Assembly: GCF_001434465.1 (NCBI RefSeq)
Contig: NZ_AZGE01000004.1
Location: 1-64,000 of the forward strand
Direction: 5' to 3'
DNA length: 64,000 bases
Source of the DNA: Limosilactobacillus oris DSM 4864
Lineage (GTDB): Bacteria > Bacillota > Bacilli > Lactobacillales > Lactobacillaceae
The notes under the pieces are model-generated. The model did no database searches, had not been told where the DNA came from, and saw only the letters and a program-made list of their open reading frames with translations. Position 1 is the stretch's first letter; every line of letters begins with the position of its first letter. Positions 37,697 through 45,735 of this stretch are shown here, in pieces. The position numbers were made by a program, and so were the translations under genes.

Positions 37697-37988
37697 CGTT
37701 GCCAAATAACTCTTGACGGGCCTGTAAGTGGTCAGTGTACTTGATTAGTTCATCATAAAACTCATCATCTAGTTTAACATGGAAGGCTTTTTCAAAGGTC
37801 TTTTCCGCCTTCGCCCGCTTAGCAATCTCTACGTCCACGGCGATGTAGGCGCCACGCCCCGCCTTCTTACCAGTTGGATCTAGGGAAACCTCATCTTCCT
37901 TGTTCTTCACAACCCGAATTAGTTGCCGCTTGGGCATCATTTCCCCCGTGACGATATCCTTGCGCATTGGTACTTTTCTCTTTTTCAT
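37683..37988 (-). CDS. rnpM: YlxR / RnpM, RNase P-associated protein
   Basis: 101 aa. VPMRKDIVTGEMMPKRQLIRVV and the later KKAGRGAYIA are the DUF448 signatures; the otherwise common Cys of the RxCVxxG motif is replaced (RKDIVTG). Members bind RNase P RNA and alter its activity. Its 3' end overlaps ylxQ. Confidence 0.93.
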   Translation of the reverse strand: MKKRKVPMRKDIVTGEMMPKRQLIRVVKNKEDEVSLDPTGKKAGRGAYIAVDVEIAKRAKAEKTFEKAFHVKLDDEFYDELIKYTDHLQARQELFGNDGKK

Positions 37989-38008
37989 TTTTTCACCCCA
38001 TTGCTCAA

Positions 38009-39205
38009 TTATTCTTCATCGGCTGGTTGGTCGTTTTCATCAACCAGCGGCTGGTCATCAGTAGTTGACTGGTCTTCGGCAGTTTCTGCCTGGGCCTGGA
38101 GTTCTTCCATTTCCGAAGCTGACTTGATATCAATCTTGTACTTAGTCAACCGGGCTGCTAGGCGCGCATTCTGCCCCCGCTTCCCAATTGCCAAGGAGAG
38201 CTGGTCATCTGGAACAACCACCGTGCAGGACCGTTCTTGTTCTTCTTCGCCATCCTCACGTTCAATCGTTACCGGATCGTTAAAGATAACATCCAATACT
38301 TCGGCTGGATTAAGGGCGTTCGCGATAAACTTCGCCGGATCCTTAACGTATTCCACGATATCCATGTTTTCGCCATCTAACTCGTTCACAATCGCCTGAA
38401 CCCGGGAGCCACGAGGACCGACACAGGTGCCGACTGGATCGATATTATCATCGTTGGAGTACACTGCAACCTTAGCCCGGTCGCCAGCCTCCCGCGCGAT
38501 GTTTTCGATCAGAACCGTCCCGTCCTTGATTTCTGGAACTTCGCGTTCAAAGAGCCGCTTCAGCAGTTCTGGAGCAGTCCGGCTAACGTAAATCTGTGGT
38601 CCCCGCCGGTCATCATTAACCTTCGATACATAAACCTGAATCCGGTCATGAACACGGTAATGCTCATTTGGCATCTCATCGCGGAAGCCCATTGCCCCTT
38701 CAACACCGTCGCCTAAGTCAACGTAAGTAAACCGCTTATCTTCCCGGGAAACTTCACCGGTGATGATTTCATTTTCATAGGTCTTGTACTTATCATAAAC
38801 GATTCGCCGCTCTTCCTCACGGAGCCGTTGCATAACAACTTGTTTAGCAGTTTGAGCAGCAATCCGCCCGAAGTTACGGGGCGTTACTTCTTCCCGAATC
38901 TGATCGTCAACGTCATAGCCCTGCCCATGGGGGAGCTTGCGGGCTTCGGCCAGGCTCATGTACTGGTTGCTGTCGGCAGCAACTTTTTCTTCATCGTCAG
39001 TAATCGTTTTGACGGCGTAGACCTTAATATTCCCAGTCGTTGCGTTGAACTCAACTTCAACGTTCTTATCACCGTAGTTCTGCTTGTAGGCAGATTCCAG
39101 AGCCTGTTCCAAGGCCTCAATGACGACTTCCTTCTTGATCCCTTTTTCTTTTTCCAAGTAGTCTAGGGCGCCAATCATTTCGCTGTTGACTTTTGACTTG
39201 CTCAC
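38009..39205 (-). CDS. nusA: transcription termination/antitermination factor NusA
   Basis: 398 aa. N-terminal RNA-polymerase-binding domain, S1 domain (ITGEVSREDKRFTYVDLGD), and KH domains with VDPVGTCVGPRGSRVQ-type and AIGKRGQNARLA motifs. It lacks the C-terminal repeats of E. coli NusA, as is normal in Firmicutes, and ends in an acidic tail. The GTG at 39205 is eight bases after AAAGGAG; a GTG at 39214 overlaps it. Confidence 0.97.
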   Translation of the reverse strand: MSKSKVNSEMIGALDYLEKEKGIKKEVVIEALEQALESAYKQNYGDKNVEVEFNATTGNIKVYAVKTITDDEEKVAADSNQYMSLAEARKLPHGQGYDVDDQIREEVTPRNFGRIAAQTAKQVVMQRLREEERRIVYDKYKTYENEIITGEVSREDKRFTYVDLGDGVEGAMGFRDEMPNEHYRVHDRIQVYVSKVNDDRRGPQIYVSRTAPELLKRLFEREVPEIKDGTVLIENIAREAGDRAKVAVYSNDDNIDPVGTCVGPRGSRVQAIVNELDGENMDIVEYVKDPAKFIANALNPAEVLDVIFNDPVTIEREDGEEEQERSCTVVVPDDQLSLAIGKRGQNARLAARLTKYKIDIKSASEMEELQAQAETAEDQSTTDDQPLVDENDQPADEE

Positions 39206-39223
39206 TTCGAACACTCCTTTTAA

Positions 39224-39697
39224 TTAAAACTTGATTGCTAACCGTGCTTTGGCCACCTTGCTCCGGTCAATTACCACTTGCCGGTGCCGGGTCTTATCCA
39301 TAAAGTCCAAGGTCATTTCCTTATCGGATAGCTCCATTAAGGTCCCTTCATAGACTTTCTTGCCGGCAATTTGTTGGTACAGGGAAACATGGATATAGTG
39401 GTTAACCGCCCGCTGGTAGTCAGCTTCATTTTTGAGTGGCCGCTCAGCGCCGGGTGACGAAACTTCCAGGAAATAGGCCTGCGGAATCGGGTCGGGTTCA
39501 ACGTTATCCAGGGCCTCGCTTAGCTGATCGCTTACGGTTGCACAATCATCAAGCGTGATTCCACCATCCTTGTCGATGTATACCCGAAGATACCAGCTCT
39601 TGCCCTCTTTCACAAATTCAATGTCGTATAAGTAAAAATGGTGCTCATCAAGAATCGGGGTTACTAAATCCGTAACGGTCTCAGTAACTGTACTCAT
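39224..39697 (-). CDS. rimP: ribosome maturation factor RimP
   Basis: 157 aa from ATG at 39697 (MSTVTETV), preceded by [47 protein letters not shown] and [12 protein letters not shown] define the family. It is needed for 30S maturation. First gene of the nusA-infB operon; the terminator of the upstream permease gene ends only about 30 bp before it. Confidence 0.96.
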   Translation of the reverse strand: MSTVTETVTDLVTPILDEHHFYLYDIEFVKEGKSWYLRVYIDKDGGITLDDCATVSDQLSEALDNVEPDPIPQAYFLEVSSPGAERPLKNEADYQRAVNHYIHVSLYQQIAGKKVYEGTLMELSDKEMTLDFMDKTRHRQVVIDRSKVAKARLAIKF

Positions 39698-39724
39698 CCT
39701 TCTCACCTCCATATTATTTGCAAT

Positions 39725-39751
39725 AAAAAGAGCGAGCATTGCTGCTCACTC
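39725..39751 (-). terminator. terminator of APC permease gene
   Basis: GAGTGAGCA-GCAA-TGCTCGCTC then TTTTTATT on the minus strand (stems 39743-39751 and 39730-39738; one mismatch). Confidence 0.85.
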
Positions 39752-39803
39752 CAACGAGTTATTTACCATAGTCATTGTATCATGACCGGCCATGAAGTAC
39801 AAG

Positions 39804-41165
39804 TCAGTCACTTTTCTTTTTCCCTTGTTTAAGGGCCGCAAGAAACTGAGCGTGCCGTTTATCCGCTTCCTCGTCCCGTTGAATGAAGAAGTAGGCTGCC
39901 GCAGCCAGGAGGGCAACAAAGGTCCCCAGCAACAGTGTTTCAGCGGTAAAGTTGGTAACCATGTAACATGATACCAACAACGCAAAGGCGGGGATTAAAT
40001 ACCGCCCCGGCAGCTTAAAGCCGTGAGTTGGATACTCATTGCTGTGCGTAAACTTGACAACCGCCAAAATCGATGGCACGTACTGAATAAAGGAGGCTAA
40101 CACCGTGCATGATACCAAGAACAAGTAGCTTTGAGTAGAAAAGGCAATTGACAGTGCCGCCGTCAATAGGATTCCGACCCATGGCGCATCGTGCTTATTC
40201 TTCTTCCCAAAGGCCTTGGGCAGCATTCCGTGTTCATTTGCTAGGGAAGCTACCAGCGATGGTGTATTAAACGAAGCGCTGAAGGCCACCCCAAAGATGC
40301 TGACCAGCATTCCGACAATAATCAGCGAGTAGCCCCACTTCCCAATTGCGGTACCAAATGCATTCGCTAGCGGAGTCGAATACCCAGCTAAGTGGTGACC
40401 AGAAATACCAATCGCCACTAGCATCATTAACGCATCTAAGATAGTAACACTAACCATCACCGCCACCAGGACCCGGGGAATATTCTTCTCTGGGTTCTTC
40501 ATCTGTTTAGCGGCAATCGGCAGGAATGAAAAGCCAGTAAACAGGTAGAAAATCGGCGTGAAGGCCGCCCCAAAGTGTTTCAGAAAAGGACCAGCCCCCG
40601 TCAGGGCCGCAGCCGGAATTACCGGTGAATAATTAGCGCCGTGGACGAAGAAGACCCCCACGATAATAAAAACCAGCAGGGTCAAAATCTTAACAGCAGC
40701 GGATAAATTATTGACTGCCTTAACGAGACTGCGGCCGAAGAAGTTAATTACCGCAAACAGGATAATCAACCCAAAGGCAGCGGCATAGTACACCAGGCGA
40801 TTATCAAATACTGGCAGGAAACTCTTCATGGTCGTCAGCAGAGCAACGATTTCGGCGGAAAGGGTACAGCAGCCGAGGAACCAGGTAAAGATTCCTAACT
40901 CATAGCTGGTAAAACGGCCAAAAGCATGGTAGGAATATAACCAAGCAGCACCCGAACCAGTAAACCGGCTGGCTAGGTCCGCATAGCATAGCGCAATCAG
41001 CGAAACCGTCAGGGCCGTACACAATAACACCAGAACGGCCGAGAGGTTCATATAACGATAGATGACGGAAGGCAAGAGGAAAGTTCCTGAACCAATTACC
41101 CCATTAATGCCCAGAAAATAGATTGAAATAAATGAGAGCTTTTTGGGCTTTGTATTATTAGAAAT
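39804..41165 (-). CDS. APC-family amino acid permease with apparent AUU start
   Basis: About 453 aa, 12 membrane segments. Helix 1 must include FISIYFLGINGVIGSGTFLL, encoded upstream of every ATG, GTG or TTG other than a TTG at 41075 that falls inside this helix. An in-frame TAA at 41184-41186 bounds the frame. Between them the only plausible start is one of three consecutive ATT codons (41163-41171); the one at 41165 is seven bases after AGGGGG. The protein would begin with Met-SNNTKPKKLSF. It likely exchanges or imports amino acids; substrate unknown. It is a single gene with its own terminator. Confidence 0.85.
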   Translation of the reverse strand: MSNNTKPKKLSFISIYFLGINGVIGSGTFLLPSVIYRYMNLSAVLVLLCTALTVSLIALCYADLASRFTGSGAAWLYSYHAFGRFTSYELGIFTWFLGCCTLSAEIVALLTTMKSFLPVFDNRLVYYAAAFGLIILFAVINFFGRSLVKAVNNLSAAVKILTLLVFIIVGVFFVHGANYSPVIPAAALTGAGPFLKHFGAAFTPIFYLFTGFSFLPIAAKQMKNPEKNIPRVLVAVMVSVTILDALMMLVAIGISGHHLAGYSTPLANAFGTAIGKWGYSLIIVGMLVSIFGVAFSASFNTPSLVASLANEHGMLPKAFGKKNKHDAPWVGILLTAALSIAFSTQSYLFLVSCTVLASFIQYVPSILAVVKFTHSNEYPTHGFKLPGRYLIPAFALLVSCYMVTNFTAETLLLGTFVALLAAAAYFFIQRDEEADKRHAQFLAALKQGKKKSD

Positions 41166-41250
41166 AATAATACCCCCTAAATCTTATAATTATTTTAATT
41201 GTAGCACTCTTATCCCCAACAAACGGGGTTATTTCTACGATGTTGCAAAT

Positions 41251-44200
41251 TTATAATTCGTGCTGGTAGCTGACTGTACTCCGCCCGTTTGCTGAACGAA
41301 CCAGCAGCTGGTCAGGAATCTGGTCCTCTAATTCTGTAACGTGGCTGATAATGCCGATCATCCGGTGACCCTCTAGTTCTTGTAACGCCTGCAAAGCATC
41401 AGCAAGCGCTTGCTGATCCAGCGAACCAAAGCCTTCGTCGATAAAGAGAGCATCGATACTGATACCGCCACTCTGCTCCTGAATGATTTGACAGAGGGCG
41501 AGGGCCAAGGCTAACGAGGCCATAAAGCTCTCTCCGCCAGAGAGTGTCCGGGCACTCCTGGTCTTTCCTGCATTGTCGTCATAAACGTTGACCTCAAGCC
41601 CACTCCACTTGGCCCCCGCACCGTGACTTTCGGTAGCTAATTCAAACTGGTAGCGGCCATTGGTCAGCCGTGCCAGTTGAATATTTGCAGCCTCCAGGAC
41701 GTCCTGGAAATAGGCCTGGAGCACGTAACGCTCTAAGCTGAGGTGGTTCTCCGTGTTGCCGGCAATCACATCTGTCAGTGTCTGCAACTGGTTTACCTGC
41801 TCATCGGCTTTATCTGTCTGGGCCAGCAGTTTAACTACCTTCTGCTGGTTGTCTTGAAGTGCAGTTAGCCGACTTTTTAGCTGACCAATTGATTGTTGCT
41901 GGTCAGCCGCTTGCTGCTGGGCTGCTGCAAGCTGGGCCCGCCGTGCCGTTAAGTCGGGTGCTGGCTGATCAGCAACCAAATCCCGCAGGTGTTCTTGCTG
42001 GACTTGGTTGCCACGAAGCTGGTCGTGGAAGTCCTTGACTTGCTGGCGCAGTTTGGGCAGCTGGACTAAGTACTCCGCTGATTCTTGCCAGAAGGCCCAG
42101 CCAAGCTGCGAATCACGCTCTGCTAATCGTTCTACTAAGTCAGCACGGCGTTGGACCTGGGTCTGCCTCAATTCGCTAGCGTCGTGCTTAAACTGGCCTG
42201 CCCGACTCTGGGCAGCCGCCAAATCCTGCCGGACATTCTGGAGCTGGCCTTGAATTCTTTTTTCCTGCTGTTCGAACTCGGTAACCCGTGTTTGCCACTT
42301 GCTTAACTGTTTCTGGGCAGCTTGTTCCGTTGCCAGGTCGGCTGGCAGCTGGCCCCGTTTTTCCTGCAGGACGGTCTGCTTCCTAATGAGCTCCTGCTGG
42401 GTAGCTGCTAATTCAGTAGTCAGCTGTTGAATAGCCGGCTGGTCAGTAGCTATCTTCTGACGAAGCTCCGTTGCCTGCTGCTGCCATTCTTGAACCGCCC
42501 CCTCTAGCTTCTGCAGGTCATGGTCAGCTGTTGTCAGTTGCTGCTGGCGGTCAGCAATCAGCTGCTGCCAACCGGCGGGCAAACTATCCGCGGACAGCAG
42601 CTGGGCTACCGTAGCCTGACTAGCCGTTAGCTGCTGGTCCAATTTCGTCACTTGTTGACGTGCCGTCGCCAGTTGTTCCTGATAGTGCACAACTGTCTGT
42701 TGCTGTTTTTGGGCGGCTTTGGTGGCCGTCTCGACGTCCTCTTCAGTAACCAGTGTTCCCGTATCCTCAGCAGGCACTGCCAAGTGCGGGTGATCTAACG
42801 AGCCGCAAACCGGACAGGGAGTCCCTGGCTTGAGCTTCCTTGCAAGCCGCGCAATTTGCTGGCGTGCAAAACGATCGTCCAAGTCAGTCAACGTTGCAGC
42901 TGCCTCCTTCGCCGCCTCCGTGCTCCGGGTAAGACTGGCTGCTAGCTCCTGCTGGCGTTCTCGTTGCCGGTCACGCTCCAAGAGCAACTGGTCAAGCCGC
43001 TCACCCTCCGCTACCAGTTTTTCCTGCTGGCCTAGCTGCTTGGTAAGGTCCAGTCGACGTTGCGCTAAATCCTGGTGAGCAGTCAACTGCTGATCCAGTT
43101 CTTTTAACTGGTCCTGTTTAACTGCCAATAATTGTTGCCTACTCTCCTGTTTTTGCCGTTGCTGCTGGTAGTCTGTTGTCGCCTGAGAAAGCTCAGCTGC
43201 CAGACAATCAGCTTCCGCAAATAATGGCAACTGACGCTGCAACGTCAGGCAACGTTCGTGAAGCTGGTCAATTTCAGGCCGCTGCCCTCGAACCGCTTCT
43301 TCTTCGCCTTGTAGTTGCCCTTGCTGGTCAGTCAAGTCAGCGAGGAGGTCGGTAGCCTGCTGGTAGCCCTGATCAAGTTTGGCAAGTTGGTTTTGACCAT
43401 CGTGCCACCGTTGGTAATCCGTTTGGTGTTCCTGGAACCATTCCAAGTCGGCAACCCGTTTTTCAACAGTTGTGAGTTCCGCCCTACGGCTAGCCAATTG
43501 GGTAGCCGCTTTTTTCAGCTGGGCCAAGGCTGCCAGGTTGGCCGCTAGCTCCTGCTCCGTGTGCAAACGGTCAGTAAGGTCCTTGATAACTCCTTGCTGC
43601 CGGCGTTCCTGGGTATTTTTCACTGCCAATTCTTCATTTAATTCCGTGACCCGGCCCTTAACGCGGTGGAGCCATTCGGTTGTGTTGATTCCGGTTTCAA
43701 TGTCAGGAACGTTTTCTTTAAGTGACTGGAGCTTAGTTTGCTGAATTTCTATCCCCTTTTTACGTTGACTTAGCTTCTCCCGCAGAGCCTGAGTCCACCG
43801 CGCATAGCGACCGGTATTGAACAAATCCCGTAGGAGGCGTTCCTTGGTATTGCTATCCGAATCTAAAAACTGGCGAAATTTTCCCTGCGGTAGTAAGACA
43901 ATCTGCTTAAACTGGTCCCGTGTCAGGTTTAGCAAGTCACCGATGAAGGTATCGGCTTCCTTGATTTTAGTGATCTCTTGCGGCTGATTACCAGTGAGTG
44001 GATAACGCAGGCTGACCGCCTGGTTATGCTCAACGAGGTTACCACGACGCCCTTTCAGAACCTGCTTGGGCCTCCGCATAATTTGGTAATCCTTTCCCTG
44101 GTGGGCAAAGGTAAACGTGACCCGGGTCTCCTGATCGGCAGGAGCAAAATCTGACCGCAACGCTGCCGCTGACCGGTCACGATCGCTGGTCGTTTGACCA

Positions 44201-44355
44201 AAAAGGGCATAGCACATGGCATCAAAGATGGTTGTTTTGCCGGCCCCGGTGTTCCCCGCCACCAAAAACAGCGACTGGTCAGGAAATTGGGTAAAATCTA
44301 CTGTTTCGTGCTCGTAGGGACCAAAGTACTGCAATTCTAACTTTAATGGACGCAT
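41251..44355 (-). CDS. sbcC: SbcC, ATPase subunit of SbcCD nuclease
   Basis: 1034 aa, standard length. Walker A (GNTGAGKTTIFDAMCYALFG) near the N-terminus, very long glutamine-rich coiled coils, a zinc hook CPVCG at about residue 512, and C-terminal signature RTLSGGESFMASLALALAL plus Walker B ALFIDEGFGSLD. With SbcD it cleaves hairpins and protein-blocked DNA ends. It overlaps sbcD by one base (TAATG). Confidence 0.98.
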   Translation of the reverse strand: MRPLKLELQYFGPYEHETVDFTQFPDQSLFLVAGNTGAGKTTIFDAMCYALFGQTTSDRDRSAAALRSDFAPADQETRVTFTFAHQGKDYQIMRRPKQVLKGRRGNLVEHNQAVSLRYPLTGNQPQEITKIKEADTFIGDLLNLTRDQFKQIVLLPQGKFRQFLDSDSNTKERLLRDLFNTGRYARWTQALREKLSQRKKGIEIQQTKLQSLKENVPDIETGINTTEWLHRVKGRVTELNEELAVKNTQERRQQGVIKDLTDRLHTEQELAANLAALAQLKKAATQLASRRAELTTVEKRVADLEWFQEHQTDYQRWHDGQNQLAKLDQGYQQATDLLADLTDQQGQLQGEEEAVRGQRPEIDQLHERCLTLQRQLPLFAEADCLAAELSQATTDYQQQRQKQESRQQLLAVKQDQLKELDQQLTAHQDLAQRRLDLTKQLGQQEKLVAEGERLDQLLLERDRQRERQQELAASLTRSTEAAKEAAATLTDLDDRFARQQIARLARKLKPGTPCPVCGSLDHPHLAVPAEDTGTLVTEEDVETATKAAQKQQQTVVHYQEQLATARQQVTKLDQQLTASQATVAQLLSADSLPAGWQQLIADRQQQLTTADHDLQKLEGAVQEWQQQATELRQKIATDQPAIQQLTTELAATQQELIRKQTVLQEKRGQLPADLATEQAAQKQLSKWQTRVTEFEQQEKRIQGQLQNVRQDLAAAQSRAGQFKHDASELRQTQVQRRADLVERLAERDSQLGWAFWQESAEYLVQLPKLRQQVKDFHDQLRGNQVQQEHLRDLVADQPAPDLTARRAQLAAAQQQAADQQQSIGQLKSRLTALQDNQQKVVKLLAQTDKADEQVNQLQTLTDVIAGNTENHLSLERYVLQAYFQDVLEAANIQLARLTNGRYQFELATESHGAGAKWSGLEVNVYDDNAGKTRSARTLSGGESFMASLALALALCQIIQEQSGGISIDALFIDEGFGSLDQQALADALQALQELEGHRMIGIISHVTELEDQIPDQLLVRSANGRSTVSYQHEL

Positions 44356-45473
44356 TACTGTTCCTCCTTAGTGGCCTCGGTGAGGGCTTCCTCCGCCCAT
44401 CGATACTGCGCCGGACTTAACTTGCCTCCTAAAGTCTGGGAATAAAAATCAGCCAGCAAGTCCAACGGTGATTCTGTCACCCGATGCTTTTGACGGTTCA
44501 GCGCCAATTGCTGAGCCTGGTGGGTGCGATGGAGACTAACGATTTTAGGAAAAACAGTCCGCAGCTTATTCAACACATCAGGAATCCGCTCCCGATCTGT
44601 TAACTCAATGTCGTAGAAATCCGTTGCCGGATAGCCCTTAGCATTAGCCATCAGTTCCTTAAAGCTGGCCTTTAAGAGCGTAATATCATGAAGCGGCTCC
44701 AGGGGAAGCCACTGAACCGCAAACGGGTCCGTATCAACCAACCAGACTCCCTTTTCTTGTTGCGCCTCTGAAACTGAGAACTTCAATGGCGAACCACTAT
44801 ACTTAACGCGCTCTTCGTTCAGGGCGTTTCGGTTATGGAGGTGTCCCAATGCCACGTAATCAAACGGTGCTAACATGGAAGTCGCCACAGCACTCAGGCC
44901 GCCAACTTCAATCAGCGTTTCGGAATCAGCAGTGCGCTGACTGCCCGCAGCAAAGAAGTGCGCTACCAGGACATGGTGCTTATCGGCTAAAAAAGCCTTC
45001 TGCATTTCTGCCACAATTCTCTCCATTGCGTCATTGACGGTTTTAATGCGCTCATCATGAAAATAGTTCCGCACGGCCTGAATGCCAAAAAACGGCAGCA
45101 GGAAAAACTGGGTATCCTTAATAGTCACTGGGGTAAAGGCACTTGCCAGGTCAGTGTTCAAATAAAATGAGCTGCGGGCAAACCAGTCAGCTCCCGTGCT
45201 AAGGCGGGTGGCCGAGTCATGGTTGCCACTGATTGCCAGCACTGGGAAGTGGTCTGTTAAGTTAAGGCGCCGCAGCATCCCATTCAACTCCTTCACAGCT
45301 GCTTCACTGGGGATACTCCGGTCGTAAAGATCCCCCGCCACCACGACTGCATCTACCTGCTCTCGCTGAGCGATTTGTTCGATTTGGGCAAACACTGCCT
45401 GCTGGTCTTCCAGCAAACTGAATTCATTCAAAGTCTTGCCAATATGCCAATCAGCAGTATGTAAAAAGCGCAT
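44355..45473 (-). CDS. sbcD: SbcD, nuclease subunit of SbcCD
   Basis: 372 aa from ATG at 45473, five bases after GGAGGATACA's core. Mre11-type phosphoesterase motifs: LHTADWHIGK, VVAGDLYDRS, ISGNHDSATR and ALGHLHNRN. It is the Mn-dependent nuclease of the complex. The promoter carries a LexA box, so the operon is probably SOS-induced. Confidence 0.98.
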   Translation of the reverse strand: MRFLHTADWHIGKTLNEFSLLEDQQAVFAQIEQIAQREQVDAVVVAGDLYDRSIPSEAAVKELNGMLRRLNLTDHFPVLAISGNHDSATRLSTGADWFARSSFYLNTDLASAFTPVTIKDTQFFLLPFFGIQAVRNYFHDERIKTVNDAMERIVAEMQKAFLADKHHVLVAHFFAAGSQRTADSETLIEVGGLSAVATSMLAPFDYVALGHLHNRNALNEERVKYSGSPLKFSVSEAQQEKGVWLVDTDPFAVQWLPLEPLHDITLLKASFKELMANAKGYPATDFYDIELTDRERIPDVLNKLRTVFPKIVSLHRTHQAQQLALNRQKHRVTESPLDLLADFYSQTLGGKLSPAQYRWAEEALTEATKEEQ

Positions 45474-45512
45474 TGTATCCTCCTCTTTGCGGGTGAACTT
45501 CCCCACTCATCC

Positions 45513-45526
45513 AAAACATACGTTCG
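45513..45526 (-). promoter_or_regulatory. LexA (SOS) box of sbcDC
   Basis: Minus strand CGAACGTATGTTTT, 13 of 14 matches to CGAACRNRYGTTYC, immediately downstream of the -10 element. Confidence 0.8.
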
Positions 45527-45531
45527 TATTG

Positions 45532-45560
45532 ATAATACTATAATTAATCCTGGAACTCAA
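45532..45560 (-). promoter_or_regulatory. promoter of sbcDC
   Basis: Minus strand TTGAGT (45555-45560), 17 bp, TATTAT (45532-45537). Confidence 0.65.
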
Positions 45561-45585
45561 TCCTTTTAAAATAATAAGGGTCAGC

Positions 45586-45690
45586 GCTAGCCTATTTAAG
45601 CTGCCAGCTACTGCGTTGTAGCATTTTACTACCTTTAAAATAGCAAAGAGGCTGGAGTGGTTCCCAGCCTCTCACTTTTGCCCCTTTGTT
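45586..45690. repeat. intergenic repeat family A, copy 2, with polC terminator
   Basis: Contains GCTAGCCTATTT, AGCATTTT, CTTTAAAATAG, AAAGAGGCTG and TTCCCAGCCTCT in the family order. Its hairpin AGAGGCTGG/CCAGCCTCT (45647-45655 with 45664-45672) followed by TTGCTATTTT on the minus strand serves as the polC terminator. Confidence 0.7.
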
Positions 45691-45735
45691 GCCCCATAAC
45701 GAGGGCAGCAAGGCAGCTATAATTATTTTCGTATT

